Source: Spirosoma luteum DSM 19990 (GTDB taxonomy: Bacteria > Bacteroidota > Bacteroidia > Cytophagales > Spirosomataceae). From it: a DNA stretch of 64,000 nt. A program made the position numbers and the translations under genes. The notes under the pieces were generated by a model that was not told the origin of the DNA, made no database searches, and saw nothing but the letters and a program-made list of their open reading frames with translations. Location of the stretch: contig NZ_KB893245.1 of the NCBI RefSeq assembly GCF_000374065.1, forward strand, positions 62,001-126,000, given 5' to 3'. This document shows positions 1 to 9,699 of the stretch, piece by piece (positions within the stretch are counted from its first letter, which is position 1; the number at the start of each line of letters is the position of its first letter).

Positions 1-645
1 GGGCGTAATGGGGAGGATGTCGCCGTAGCCGACAGTGGTCATTGCGCTTACTCCCCACCACATAGTGGCCGGAATGCTGGTGAATTTGTCGGGTTGAACC
101 GGGTGCTCAACGAAATACATCACGCTGGATAGGATGATGAGCATAAATACTACAAAGGAGAGACTTAGGACGAGTTCCTCCTTTTTTTCTTCTACCACGC
201 GCTGAATCATTCGGAACGCCTGGGAGTAACGGGATATGCGGAATAATCGAAAAATACGAAAGAGCCGCAAAATTCGTACTACACCTAGGTCAGTAGCGAA
301 CAATGAGAAATAAAATGGGAAAATAGCCAGGAAGTCAATGATAGCCGAGGCCGAAACGATGTAGCGCAGCCTTCCTAAAATAGGGTGATGGTATTTTTCA
401 TTCTCCACGCACACCCATACCCGCATCAGGTATTCGATAGAGAAAAAAAGGACGGAGAAAAGCTCGAAGTCAACAAATAGCTGTGCGTACCGCTGATTGT
501 ATTCAGGCACGGTGTGAAGCACAATGGCAATGGCATTCAGGGTAATAATTGTAATGAGTACCAGATTGAAAACCAGGCTTATACCCCGGCGTTTACCGGC
601 GGACGTTTCGAGTACACGGTAAAGAAGCTTACGTAGATGGAGCAT
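1..645 (-). CDS. Voltage-gated potassium channel subunit (3' end cut by window edge)
   Basis: A minus-strand reading frame is open from an ATG at 645 to the window edge, giving 215 residues without a stop. The N-terminal region holds several hydrophobic helices. One helix has arginines spaced every third residue (RILRLFRIFRLFRISR), as in an S4 voltage sensor. Near residues 203-209 is TTVGYGD, the potassium selectivity filter, just after the pore helix (TMWWGVSAM). This is the six-helix one-pore plan of bacterial Kv-type channels, which act as tetramers in the inner membrane. The pore-distal helix S6 and C-terminus lie outside the window. Selectivity for potassium follows from the filter; the gating mode is inferred. 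Confidence 0.9.
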   Translation of the reverse strand, partial: MLHLRKLLYRVLETSAGKRRGISLVFNLVLITIITLNAIAIVLHTVPEYNQRYAQLFVDFELFSVLFFSIEYLMRVWVCVENEKYHHPILGRLRYIVSASAIIDFLAIFPFYFSLFATDLGVVRILRLFRIFRLFRISRYSQAFRMIQRVVEEKKEELVLSLSFVVFMLIILSSVMYFVEHPVQPDKFTSIPATMWWGVSAMTTVGYGDILPITP

Positions 646-719
646 GGCAGATTGGAGTCGTAAGGCGATGGTGCAAGCTACTCACCAAAACCTAAATTTG
701 TCTCACCTATACTGCCTGA

Positions 720-2075
720 TTAAGGTAGAGAAACTGATTCATCGTTTGGCCGAATGCGTCGGTAATACCGTATGGTTAGCCCGGCAATAACTAAGGCAAT
801 GAGGACCATGGCACCGGCAAAGAAGCCAATAATGGGTGCATTGACGAAAAGTAAAGCACGGCCCGCTAAATACGTTCCGCCAATGTCGCACAGGTTAACC
901 AGAGCCATGTAGGTAGTAAACTGAGAGCCCTCTACTCCTTTTCGGCAAATACTCATCAGTACTGGCATGGCTGCGGCACTCACGGCCGGGTCCAGAAAAT
1001 ATAGCGCAACCAGTCCGTTTTGCGCAACCGAGTGTTGGACCCAAAAGCCCGAACCTATATTGAATCCAAGCAGGTAAACAACAGTACATCCCAGAACAAG
1101 GATCAACAGCCGCTGCGCTCCAAACCGATCAGCTAAATAGCCCCCCGCTAGTGCAACCACCGTTGCCAGTAACATGCCGTATGTTCCCGTCAGCACTGAC
1201 ACATCCGTATCCTGCCAGCCAAGTGCATTGATCAGATGGTAGTTGTAAGCCCGTATAAACAGAGAATTGCTGGTATAGGCCAGTAGAATGGCTCCAAAAA
1301 GCAATAGGCTTCGTCGGGTAAACAGGCCACGAAACAGCTCGGTAAACAGCCAACGGAAATCCGGTACGGGTTCAGGCGATTGGTTCTCTTTTACAGAAAC
1401 AAGCTGCCTATGGGGTAGTGACCGCCGGGAGAAGGTGGGCCATAAATTATCGCCGGGCATCTCCCGGATAAAGCCAGTTAACAGAACTCCTGTCAGCAGG
1501 AAGCCCATTTGCGCCAGTGCAGCTTCGTGAAATCCGTACCGACGCAGGATAGTAGCAAATACGGCCGCTCCAATGCCAGTACCAACCAGGTAACCTGCCC
1601 GCATGAACGCATTTACGCGTCCGCGTTCTCCGGCCGGTATGACCGTAATGGCCATCGCGTCTACACTGGCATCCTGAATGGCGGCAAACAGACTCCGCAG
1701 GCAAAATAACCAGGCCAGTGTACTTATTTGGGCAATGGGATTCTTAACCAACAATAGCATCGCAGAGGCTAGTAACGTCATTAACTGCGAGCCTACCACC
1801 CACGGCTTACGTCGGCCCATGGGTGAACCCTGAAAGCGGTCAATAAGGGGCCCCCAGATAAATTGAAAAGCCCAGGGTAAACCGATAATGGCTATAAACG
1901 ACCCGACTACATCTGGTCCAACACCTTCGGCGGTGAAGTAGTTGGCTAATGCTGTCAGATAAAACCCGGACGGAATACCCTGCATGACATACAGGTAGAA
2001 GAAAACGCCATACCGTAAAGGGCGGCTTTGGGTCAGCGTAAGTGGATTATAGGAGGAGGGGAAAACCACAGACAC
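720..2075 (-). CDS. MFS permease, AmpG-like
   Basis: This 451-residue protein has about 12 hydrophobic segments, as in the major facilitator superfamily. The first helices (GIPSGFYLTALANYF, then IIGLPWAFQFIWGPLIDRF) and the loop GRRKPWVVGSQ match the layout of AmpG muropeptide permeases, where a conserved D-R-(F/Y) and GRR follow helix 2. AmpG brings anhydro-muropeptides from the periplasm into the cytoplasm for wall recycling; that substrate is only a family-based suggestion here. No wall-recycling genes lie alongside. It is on the same strand as the potassium channel downstream, 74 bp away, with no obvious terminator between them. A different solute is possible. Confidence 0.8.
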   Translation of the reverse strand: MSVVFPSSYNPLTLTQSRPLRYGVFFYLYVMQGIPSGFYLTALANYFTAEGVGPDVVGSFIAIIGLPWAFQFIWGPLIDRFQGSPMGRRKPWVVGSQLMTLLASAMLLLVKNPIAQISTLAWLFCLRSLFAAIQDASVDAMAITVIPAGERGRVNAFMRAGYLVGTGIGAAVFATILRRYGFHEAALAQMGFLLTGVLLTGFIREMPGDNLWPTFSRRSLPHRQLVSVKENQSPEPVPDFRWLFTELFRGLFTRRSLLLFGAILLAYTSNSLFIRAYNYHLINALGWQDTDVSVLTGTYGMLLATVVALAGGYLADRFGAQRLLILVLGCTVVYLLGFNIGSGFWVQHSVAQNGLVALYFLDPAVSAAAMPVLMSICRKGVEGSQFTTYMALVNLCDIGGTYLAGRALLFVNAPIIGFFAGAMVLIALVIAGLTIRYYRRIRPNDESVSLP

Positions 2076-2431
2076 GCTTTTTATCGTTTATAGTCTATTG
2101 CGGAAAAGTACGTAGTACAAAATGATTAGGAAATATGTTTCGAGCGATTACGAACATATCCCTAAAAAAAACCGTTATCCTATTGCACAAACCGGATAAA
2201 CTCTCTAAAATTGTCCGCGTTTAGCGCAAAACCAATGGCAAAGCTCGTTTACATACCGACTTTCTTCCATACTACGCCATTTCGGTTTAGGTCCGAAAGG
2301 ACTACATCTATTTGTTTGCCTATGTGGTAAACTATTTCCGCCTTTTCTCTCGTTTTATCTTCTCACAACAAATCAGCTCGGATTACGCTGTCTCCGTTTT
2401 TGCGGCTTCACAACCGCCCGAATAAACGACA
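2076..2431. other. Divergent intergenic region
   Basis: This stretch separates the minus-strand MFS gene from the plus-strand GNAT gene and should hold both promoters. I see no TAnnTTTG match at a convincing distance from either start, no RNA gene and no long inverted repeat. No open frame in it looks like a protein. Confidence 0.4.
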
Positions 2432-3142
2432 ATGATCACCCCAGAAATAATTAACGACCAATACATCATTCAGGTCGCCAATGAAAACCACCTTCGGCTG
2501 GCCGAAACGATCTGCCACGAAATGGAAGAAAGCGCCAAAGCCAGAGGAACCGGCATTGCCAAGCGTTCACCCATTTATGTGATGGAAAAGATGGTTGAAG
2601 GCAAAGCCATTATCGCAACGGCCATTACCGGCGAATGGGTTGGTTTCTGTTACGTCGAAACGTGGGACCACGGTAAATTCGTAGCAAACTCCGGCCTGAT
2701 TGTGCATCCCGATTACCGCAAGAGTGGTATTGCCACGCACATCAAAGCGAAAGCGTTCGAGTTGTCCCGGAAGATGTTTCCCACAGCCCGGATTATTGGT
2801 ATTACCACGAGTCTGGCCGTTATGAAAATCAACTCGGATTTGGGCTACCAGCCGGTCACACTTAGTGAGTTACCCGGCGATGAGTCTTTCTGGAAAGGTT
2901 GCCAGACCTGTGCAAACTTCGATATTCTGACTCGCACGGAGCGCAAGCACTGCCTTTGTACCGGTATGCTTTATGATCCTGAGGATCATAAGCAGCAAAC
3001 GAAGGAAGAAAAGTGGAATTTTCTGAAGGAATCAAAATTATACGAACGCTGGATGCGGATAAAAAAACGAATCCTGCTACGGATAAGTCTGGCGGATCGC
3101 TCGCGTTCACGTCGAATGGAACAGGAAATGGAAACGGTGTAA
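2432..3142 (+). CDS. GNAT family N-acetyltransferase
   Basis: The protein has 236 residues. Residues about 1-150 form a GNAT fold: beta strands around GEWVGFCYVETW, then the acetyl-CoA loop in the segment SGLIVHPDYRKSGIATHIKA (R/Q-x-x-G-x-G/A type, here RKSGIA). The second half continues past the usual GNAT end with a Cys-bearing segment (GCQTCANFDILTRTERKHCLC) and a basic C-terminus. The four cysteines could bind a metal, which is unusual for the fold. The substrate is not apparent. It may acetylate a small molecule or a protein; in Bacteroidota, similar stand-alone GNATs are mostly uncharacterised. Confidence 0.8.
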   Translation: MITPEIINDQYIIQVANENHLRLAETICHEMEESAKARGTGIAKRSPIYVMEKMVEGKAIIATAITGEWVGFCYVETWDHGKFVANSGLIVHPDYRKSGIATHIKAKAFELSRKMFPTARIIGITTSLAVMKINSDLGYQPVTLSELPGDESFWKGCQTCANFDILTRTERKHCLCTGMLYDPEDHKQQTKEEKWNFLKESKLYERWMRIKKRILLRISLADRSRSRRMEQEMETV

Positions 3143-3176
3143 GCGTTTTGTTTTCGTAGACCGAAGGCTTTCTGCA

Positions 3177-3238
3177 TTTTCGCCATTGAAAAGGCCCGCT
3201 TCGTTACGTAACGAAGCGGGCCTTTTCAATGGCGAAAA
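3177..3238. terminator. 62-bp perfect palindrome, bidirectional terminator
   Basis: The two 31-bp arms are exactly complementary with no spacer (centre between 3207 and 3208). The outer ends are TTTT and AAAA, so either transcript would form a GC-rich hairpin followed by U residues. It lies between the ends of two converging genes (3142 on plus, 3263 on minus), where one element could stop both. Confidence 0.85.
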
Positions 3239-3262
3239 ATTTAAATAACTCTTGGGAGCGAC

Positions 3263-4615
3263 TCAAAAACCCAAACCAGTTGTAAAACCACGAACAACAG
3301 GATTACCCGGCAATAGGATGCCTGTAGATAACGATCCATTTATTGGGTTAACGGAATGAATTCGGGTCGAGTCATTGGTTCGGAGCAGGGTATAGGCGTG
3401 TCGTATTGGGTCTGGAGGGGATTGATTCAGTGTCTGTTCCACCTTGTCAATTTCACCGTCAACGGGATTTAGTAGAAATGTGTGCCCGGTAGCCATTGTA
3501 AGCCGGATACGGTCTACTGTCGGCGTGAACCTAAAGTCGGTAACCGGTTCTGACAGTTGATTACCTAACGGAGATTTACTAATAGCGGAAGCTATACCAC
3601 TGGCAGTATTTAGCGTATAAAGCCTGCTGGAACTGCTCAGAGCGTACAACTGCCCCGTTGAAGGACGGAAATCGAGACCATTGATCTGCTCGCCTGCCTG
3701 TAAACCCGTAACAGGCTTCGCTACAGGCAGCGGGTTCAGTGGATTAAAAATAAGCAGATTATTATTGCTATCAATAGCGTAAGCAACGGGCTCTGTAGGA
3801 GCCGCCAGCCCAATGATGGCCCCCGGTAGGTTACCTAACTTACGAAGCCGGCCCGTTGCGAGGTTGATTTGCTGAAGCTCAGAAGAACCGTTAAACGTTA
3901 CGGCTACCAGGCCGTTGCCATCGGGTGTAATATCAAAGCCAACTGCACCGGCAATGTCCAGTCCTAGAGCACCAACGTCGGTAAGGTTGCTTTTGCTCTG
4001 TTGCGTTTGTGTATAGAGCCTGTCCGTAGCTGGATCAATGTTATACAGTACTGATGTCAGTACGCCCGCCCGGTTATTCGTATAAGCCAGTTCTGAAACC
4101 ATAATGCCTATATGGCTGCTACTGGTGCTATTTTTAGTAGTTACTAAGCCCGTTTCCGGATTCAGCCAGAAATCCTGTCCATCGGTACTGATTAGCCGAA
4201 TGCGGTCGAAGGCCGGGTTGAAATCAATGCCCACAACACTACCTGTAAGGCCGGGTGAGAAAGGGTTGGTGGTTAGTGGACGCGCTTCGGCCGTGTTGGG
4301 ATTTATTATAAACAGGCGACTCTTGTTGCTCACTCCATAAAGCTGCCCCGTAGCAGGCCGGAAATCAATGGACATGATCCGTTCTCCAACCTCCACGTTC
4401 GTGCCGACTATACGCATCGGTATTATCGGCTCATGGACACCGCCCAGGGTTACCCGCATTAACTGATTGACATCGTTCAGCGCGTAAATAGGGGACTCAG
4501 GTAGTAGATCAGGGTTTGGTGCCAGCCGGTCGTCACAAGCATTCATTATCAGTAGTAAGCTGATAACCAGCACGCTGATAATGGTATGAAGACTTTTTCT
4601 GTAAAAAACGAGCAT
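3263..4615 (-). CDS. DUF4394 repeat lipoprotein
   Basis: The 450-residue protein starts with a hydrophobic export signal ending in LIMNAC, a lipobox with the lipidated cysteine near residue 27. It then holds two copies of a DUF4394 module, each with the signature D-F-R-P-(A/S)-T-G-Q-L-Y (SIDFRPATGQLYGVSNKSRL and GLDFRPSTGQLYALSSSSRL), followed by FNP..DRIRLIS or FTPTVDRIRLTM. The modules look like beta-propeller blades that bind or display on the cell surface; no enzymatic role is known. It follows the Wzi-like gene on the same strand, 121 bp downstream. The function is unknown. Confidence 0.8.
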   Translation of the reverse strand: MLVFYRKSLHTIISVLVISLLLIMNACDDRLAPNPDLLPESPIYALNDVNQLMRVTLGGVHEPIIPMRIVGTNVEVGERIMSIDFRPATGQLYGVSNKSRLFIINPNTAEARPLTTNPFSPGLTGSVVGIDFNPAFDRIRLISTDGQDFWLNPETGLVTTKNSTSSSHIGIMVSELAYTNNRAGVLTSVLYNIDPATDRLYTQTQQSKSNLTDVGALGLDIAGAVGFDITPDGNGLVAVTFNGSSELQQINLATGRLRKLGNLPGAIIGLAAPTEPVAYAIDSNNNLLIFNPLNPLPVAKPVTGLQAGEQINGLDFRPSTGQLYALSSSSRLYTLNTASGIASAISKSPLGNQLSEPVTDFRFTPTVDRIRLTMATGHTFLLNPVDGEIDKVEQTLNQSPPDPIRHAYTLLRTNDSTRIHSVNPINGSLSTGILLPGNPVVRGFTTGLGF

Positions 4616-4736
4616 AGCAAATGTTCCTTGATAGATTAAACTATAGTTACGCTCTTTATACGCGTAGCCACGTTTAATGGATTTAAGGCATTAAAAATAA
4701 TAATTTACGGTGAACAATTGCGTAAGGCTAAACTAT

Positions 4737-6239
4737 TTACCAATTTTTCTTCACGCTGATATAGCTGCCAATGTTATCAGGCATTAACTCACCCCGGTCA
4801 AAGGCTACTGTAGTTGTCAACCAAGATCCTGACCATTTATTAATAGGCCATTGAGCGGTTAAAAGGGTGGATAACTGATGGATTACCGTCGGGTAGGGCT
4901 GTTTATACGAACCGAAATTACGGCTGTATGATAAACGGGTAGTTAACGTAGGGCCGTGTCGAACGGTGCTGATGGTACCCAGATACCAGGCTACCACCCG
5001 ATTATTGGGAAAGAAACCATTGGCACCAAAATCATTCCCTACTGCCGGAGCCAGGTCAGAACGCGGCATGATGAACGGCGTACCAATCGTGCGCCCCCGA
5101 TACGACCACCCCTGGCTATACTGGCTGTTATTGAAATAATTGTCATTGCCCTGATACCGGGCCGTTTGATTGAAGATTGGGCCACTTTGATTGGTGGTGC
5201 TCAGCCATTCGAGTACAACCCGTTCAAACCGGAAGCGGGATTTTATGGGGGAGTTGTTCTGAAGACGTACCCCCGTTAAGCCATCCGGTATATTTTGCAG
5301 GGCCAGCCCCGAAGCATCCTCGTACATGTGCTGGTGATAGAGCAGCCAGTTATGCCGTTTTCCCAGCCATTCCATTGCTACATCGTAGTTGCCAACGTGA
5401 TTACCGACACGATTGGTACCATCAAACGTTGTAAACCGGTCATTTTCCAAGGCATCCGGATAGCGGCCGGTTAGCAGGGATAAATAGTCCTGAAAAGAGG
5501 TCGGCAAACTACCATCTACAGCCAAATCTGGCCGACCAAGCAGGTAATCGGCTCTGCCACCCCACTGCACCTGATGGTTTAAGCCAGCGTAAAAACGAAA
5601 TCGCCAATTGGGTTTTCCAATCCGCCCGTATAGGTACTTCTGGTGAAGATAGCTTCCCTGTATATAGGAGTTGGCAAACCAGCCATGGGCGTACCCCAAC
5701 CGAAAAGACAACAGTTTTTTGGTAAAGCCAATCGGTACGTAATCGGGTGTTTGCAATGCTATTTTTGGAAACGGCATGGCGTTTCCCGACCAGGCAACAA
5801 AACCGGCTGTCAGCAGGGTGTCCCCCAGCCCGGCTACTTCGCGCCGGTTGCCACCGTAGAGTTCCAGAACGCCAAAACGAATTTTTACGTAAGCATCCGG
5901 CACTAATAGGGCCGGGTTGTCAGGAGTAGGCATTGGGCCAATATTGGCGACCGTATATAATCCAAAGCCCCAGTCGAAACGTGATTTTCGTTTCGGCATT
6001 GAATCGGATCGATTCTGGTAAGCGCGCTGTATTCCTGCTCGTATCGTTCCGAAAGAACCCTGCAACGGAATGGTATTATACTGATTGACCCGTAGCCAGA
6101 AAGGGTTTTGCGGGGCTGAGGTTGCTAACCCACCTATTTCGAGGGAGTAATGAATCAGTTTGGTTGGTGGAACTGATTGAGCCCAGCCGGCCGCTACGGA
6201 GAAGACAACGAGACTTAGGATAAGGAAATGTTTCCACAT
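4737..6239 (-). CDS. Capsule assembly Wzi-family outer-membrane protein
   Basis: The 500-residue protein has a signal peptide (residues 1-20, ending VAAGWAQ) and then a beta-barrel-like sequence with many alternating aromatic and polar residues. The N-terminus carries the segment GGLATSAPQNPFWLRVNQYN, typical of the Bacteroidota Wzi-like family (PF14052). In Escherichia coli, Wzi is an outer-membrane lectin that anchors group 1 capsule to the surface. The polysaccharide locus from 48,673 in this window could make its ligand, but they are 42 kb apart and the link is only inferred. Its C-terminus (YISVKKNW) is a beta strand ending in Trp, compatible with BAM insertion. Confidence 0.8.
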   Translation of the reverse strand: MWKHFLILSLVVFSVAAGWAQSVPPTKLIHYSLEIGGLATSAPQNPFWLRVNQYNTIPLQGSFGTIRAGIQRAYQNRSDSMPKRKSRFDWGFGLYTVANIGPMPTPDNPALLVPDAYVKIRFGVLELYGGNRREVAGLGDTLLTAGFVAWSGNAMPFPKIALQTPDYVPIGFTKKLLSFRLGYAHGWFANSYIQGSYLHQKYLYGRIGKPNWRFRFYAGLNHQVQWGGRADYLLGRPDLAVDGSLPTSFQDYLSLLTGRYPDALENDRFTTFDGTNRVGNHVGNYDVAMEWLGKRHNWLLYHQHMYEDASGLALQNIPDGLTGVRLQNNSPIKSRFRFERVVLEWLSTTNQSGPIFNQTARYQGNDNYFNNSQYSQGWSYRGRTIGTPFIMPRSDLAPAVGNDFGANGFFPNNRVVAWYLGTISTVRHGPTLTTRLSYSRNFGSYKQPYPTVIHQLSTLLTAQWPINKWSGSWLTTTVAFDRGELMPDNIGSYISVKKNW

Positions 6240-6377
6240 AAGCCTGACAGGATATAGCGTAGATAATTATTTGTAAACATACAACGTGCTGATTGATTAA
6301 AGAGACTAACTAAAATGTAAGTATCTGAAAACATCTTACCTCGTTTTGGGATTAACAACTGGAAATGTGTTGTACGA

Positions 6378-7196
6378 ATGGAGATACCTTTTACTACGCT
6401 TAACAATAATGTCCAAATGCCCTTGCTTGGCATTGGTGTTTACGCCCCAAAACAGACCAACGAGGTACAGCAGGCCGTAGAATGGGCACTCGAATCAGGT
6501 TGTCGATTGATAGATACCGCTTCTGCCTATGGCAACGAGCGTGAAGTAGGCGATGCTATTCGGGAGAGCGGCCTCTCCCGGAGTGATGTTTTTATTACAA
6601 CTAAAGTCTGGAACGATGATCAGGGCTACACCCGAACCCTGCGGGCATTCAACCGAAGCTTGGAACGCCTGCGTCTGGATGTGGTGGACCTGTACTTAAT
6701 TCACTGGCCCATTAAAGAACATCGACACGAAACCTGGCGGGCGCTCGAAAAGATTTATATGGATGGCCGCGCCCGAGCCATAGGAATTTCAAACCACTAT
6801 CCGGGCCATCTGGATGAATTGTTGACCGAAGCGGTTATTACACCCGCCGTTAATCAGATAGAATTTAGCCCCTACTGTTTTCTTCCCCAAGTCCTGGATT
6901 ATTGTCATCAGAAAAAGATTCAGCCGGAGGGCTACGCTCCTCTGGTGCGGGGGCAAAAAGCGGATGATCCAAAGCTGGTTGCATTAGCTCATAAATACGA
7001 AAAATCGACGTATCAACTTTTGATCCGGTGGTCGTTGCAACATGGAGTAGTCACTATACCAAAATCAGTAAAGCGCGAACGGATACAGGAAAATTTTGAT
7101 GTATTGACTTTCACGATTACAGATGAGGACATGGCCTTGATGGATACCTTCTATGACAATACCCGCATTGCCGATGATCCGCGAACTATTGAATAA
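6378..7196 (+). CDS. Aldo/keto reductase
   Basis: The 272-residue NADPH-dependent oxidoreductase is a TIM barrel of the AKR superfamily. The catalytic tetrad is visible: Asp46 (in LIDTASAYGN), Tyr51, Lys76 (TTKVW) and His109 (LIHWP). The NADPH-binding end contains IPKSVKRERIQENF, the usual K-S-x-x-x-x-R-(I)-x-E-N motif. The length is normal for 2,5-diketo-gluconate reductase-like members, which reduce small aldehydes and ketones in the cytosol; the physiological substrate cannot be read from sequence. It converges on the Nif3-like gene with only 6 bp between the stop codons and no terminator between them. Confidence 0.9.
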   Translation: MEIPFTTLNNNVQMPLLGIGVYAPKQTNEVQQAVEWALESGCRLIDTASAYGNEREVGDAIRESGLSRSDVFITTKVWNDDQGYTRTLRAFNRSLERLRLDVVDLYLIHWPIKEHRHETWRALEKIYMDGRARAIGISNHYPGHLDELLTEAVITPAVNQIEFSPYCFLPQVLDYCHQKKIQPEGYAPLVRGQKADDPKLVALAHKYEKSTYQLLIRWSLQHGVVTIPKSVKRERIQENFDVLTFTITDEDMALMDTFYDNTRIADDPRTIE

Positions 7197-7202
7197 ACAT
7201 TT

Positions 7203-8000
7203 TTACAACTTAATGGCTACTACTGGTTCATGTACAGCGCACTTAACCGGTAGGTGTTCTTCAATTAGTTCAGCCAGCATCCGTATACCCCTTTCTTCAC
7301 TTCGGCGATGCCCGGCGGCAATAACGGCCATACCCGTGTCGTCAACTGCCTGCTGACCTGCTTTACGATAGGCCCCCGTCAAATAAAGATGCGCCCCTTT
7401 CTCGTCGGCCTCCCGAACGAGCGCATCAGTCATGGCCCCTACCACTGCCACGCGGTAACTGTCTGGTTGCCAACCGCCAGAGCCATACCCCGCTTCGGCT
7501 CGGTCGTACCCATCAAAAATTGTTTTAATTCTGTCGAGTAAGAGGTCAAACTCCTGGGGGTTGATATCGATAAGCATACCAATAGGTCGGGGAGGCAGGG
7601 TTTTGCCAGAACCATCGGCCGACTTCTTATAGCCAATGGGCTGTAGATTGCCAGTAGCCCCTAACTGATCGGCCAAACGGCGGTTATATCCCATTGTTAG
7701 CGCTTCGTCGAAGGGTAGATGATGGGAAAGGATACCTAAATCGGGGGGCAAGCTGGGGAGATCAATTTTCCAGGGGCGATGCAGCCAAAGGGCATCAATC
7801 TGCGTTTCGTTTACCCAGTCATACAATTGGGGAAATGGCTCCAGGGCTAACCCAACCCGCTTTACAGGTCGTTTTGATGGATAGTAAATACCGCCTTGCT
7901 CTGTTTCGGGAAATTTTTCAACTGATAGCTCCTTCTGCAGAAAATCCGCCAGGCCGTTTATAAAGAAAGTGGACGTATGCATATTTTTTAAACCACTCAC
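7203..8000 (-). CDS. Nif3-like dinuclear metal centre protein
   Basis: The 265-residue protein has the Nif3 (YbgI/DUF34) family features: a central LSHHLPFDEAL segment with paired histidines as metal ligands, and a C-terminal GHRRSEERGIRMLAE that matches the family motif G-H-x-x-S/T-E. Family members form toroidal hexamers with two metal ions per subunit, and their cellular role is poorly settled despite the label GTP cyclohydrolase 1 type 2. The start could be the ATG at 8000 or the in-frame ATG six codons later (7982); neither has a clear ribosome site. A 103-residue open frame in another phase overlaps its 5' end and is judged spurious. Confidence 0.75.
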   Translation of the reverse strand: MSGLKNMHTSTFFINGLADFLQKELSVEKFPETEQGGIYYPSKRPVKRVGLALEPFPQLYDWVNETQIDALWLHRPWKIDLPSLPPDLGILSHHLPFDEALTMGYNRRLADQLGATGNLQPIGYKKSADGSGKTLPPRPIGMLIDINPQEFDLLLDRIKTIFDGYDRAEAGYGSGGWQPDSYRVAVVGAMTDALVREADEKGAHLYLTGAYRKAGQQAVDDTGMAVIAAGHRRSEERGIRMLAELIEEHLPVKCAVHEPVVAIKL

Positions 8001-8313
8001 CTACTGGATAGTTTACCATAATAAGTGCTGCTTTTAGGTTAACAGCGCTTGTTTTAGGGCCAATGTACCCTTTTTTATAAACCGGTTGCTCAAAAAAGGT
8101 GGATTTATACGACGTTAACCAGTAAGTTTGTGCGCTAAATGAACGCGCGCCGGCGGTTCCAAAATGCCCATGAAGTTCCTCGCTTAAGAAACCTCCTAAG
8201 GTTTTATGTTTTTCCTCAAGTGTCCACAAACTCCTGGTTTGTCTGGCATACTACTTTTCTCCTTTCTACATACGAGCCAGTAGCCATCGGTTACTGTACA
8301 TTTATAGCATAAA
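8001..8313. other. Divergent intergenic region
   Basis: This 313-bp stretch separates the Nif3-like gene (minus) from the MATE gene (plus). A near match to the -7 box (TACATTTA) lies shortly before the MATE start, but its last base differs from the consensus. Apart from that I see no clear promoter, hairpin or RNA gene. Confidence 0.35.
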
Positions 8314-9699
8314 ATGACCAGATTTTTTCGGTTATTCCTGACTGCTTTGCGCGGTTCAGAATCCAATTTTACTTCGGGCAGTATCAACCGGGCTATTTTT
8401 CTGTTATCCGTTCCAATGATTCTGGAAATGGTTATGGAGTCATTGTTCGCCGTTGTGGATGTCTTTTTTGTGGCAAAAATTAGCACCGAAGCCATCGCTA
8501 CGGTTGGGCTTACGGAGTCTGTATTAACCCTGGTCTATTCCATCGCCATTGGGTTGAGTACGGCGGCTACTGTACTTGTAGCCCGTCGCATAGGTGAGCA
8601 AAATCAGCAGGGAGCCGCCAGGGTAGCAGGACAGGTGATTCTTGTCTCGGTTGTTCTTGCTGTTGTCATGGGCATACCGGGATTTTTATTTGCCGATACT
8701 ATTCTGCGATTTATGGGGGGTAATGAGCAACTGATTGCCAACGGGGTGGGGTTTACCCGGATGATTTTCATCAGTTCGCCGGCCATCATACTACTGTATA
8801 CGCTCAGCGGCTGTCTGCGTGGTGCGGGTGATGCTTCTATGGCCATGCGGTCGTTATGGCTGGCTAACGGGGTCAACATCCTGCTCTGTCCAGTATTTAT
8901 TTTCGGCTTGGGGCCCTTCCCCGAAATGGGTGTGCTGGGTTCGGCGGTAGCTACAACAACGGGTCGAACAATTGGTGTTATTTATCAATTGATTGCCCTG
9001 TCGCGCCGGAAAGGAACGATTCAGTTGCTACAAACAGACATGGTACCCGATGTTGGTATTATCCGGAATCTGCTTGGTCTGGCCGTTGGGGGTGCCAGTC
9101 AGTTTTTGGTCGGCTCCGCCAGCTGGATTTTCCTGACCCGACTGCTCGCCACGTTTGGTAGCGATGTAGTAGCCGGATACACGATTGCTATTCGGATTAT
9201 CGTGTTTACCATTTTACCATCGTGGGGTATGGCTAATGCTGCCGCAACGCTGGTGGGTCAGAATTTAGGCGCTGGCCATCCCGACCGGGCCGAAACGTCG
9301 GCCTGGCGGGCTGCCTTCTGCAACATGATTTTTCTGGCGACTGTTGGCATTGGCTTTTTTCTGGGAGCTACGCAGATTGTTGGTCTGTTCGACAACAATC
9401 CGCGCGTTGTTGATGTGGCAGTGCAGGGCTTACGAATATTTTGTCTGGGCTATCTTTTCATGGCCTATGGTATGGTGCTTAGTCAATCGCTCAACGGAGC
9501 GGGCGACACCCGAACGCCAACAATCATCAATATTATATGCTTTTGGGTGGTAGAAATACCACTTGCTTACACGTTGGCACATGTTTTCCATTGGGGGCCT
9601 CCCGGCGTATTCTGGTCCGTAGCAACGAGCGAAATCTTGATGGCGATACTATCTATTCTTGCGTTCCGTCGGGGCCGCTGGAAAACCGTTCAGGTATGA
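8314..9699 (+). CDS. MATE family efflux transporter
   Basis: The 461-residue membrane protein has 12 hydrophobic helices in two related halves. The N-half opening SVPMILEMVMESLFAVVDVFFVAKIS, followed by VGLTESV and GLSTAATVLVARRIGEQ, is the MATE signature region; the second half repeats it (ASQFLVGSASWIFLTRLL, then GMANAAATLVGQNLGAG). Such proteins export cationic drugs or metabolites from the cytoplasm using a sodium or proton gradient. The substrate is unknown. About 130 bp downstream begins hflX, in the same direction and with no obvious terminator between them. Confidence 0.9.
   Translation: MTRFFRLFLTALRGSESNFTSGSINRAIFLLSVPMILEMVMESLFAVVDVFFVAKISTEAIATVGLTESVLTLVYSIAIGLSTAATVLVARRIGEQNQQGAARVAGQVILVSVVLAVVMGIPGFLFADTILRFMGGNEQLIANGVGFTRMIFISSPAIILLYTLSGCLRGAGDASMAMRSLWLANGVNILLCPVFIFGLGPFPEMGVLGSAVATTTGRTIGVIYQLIALSRRKGTIQLLQTDMVPDVGIIRNLLGLAVGGASQFLVGSASWIFLTRLLATFGSDVVAGYTIAIRIIVFTILPSWGMANAAATLVGQNLGAGHPDRAETSAWRAAFCNMIFLATVGIGFFLGATQIVGLFDNNPRVVDVAVQGLRIFCLGYLFMAYGMVLSQSLNGAGDTRTPTIINIICFWVVEIPLAYTLAHVFHWGPPGVFWSVATSEILMAILSILAFRRGRWKTVQV

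Noticed and set aside
3177-3238. Palindrome considered as an insertion-sequence end or MITE
   Set aside because: There is no target-site duplication or second copy in the window; its place between convergent genes with T/A tails fits a terminator better.
7918-8229. A 103-residue minus-strand frame before the Nif3-like gene
   Set aside because: It overlaps the 5' end of the Nif3-like gene in another phase on the same strand and has no recognisable motif.
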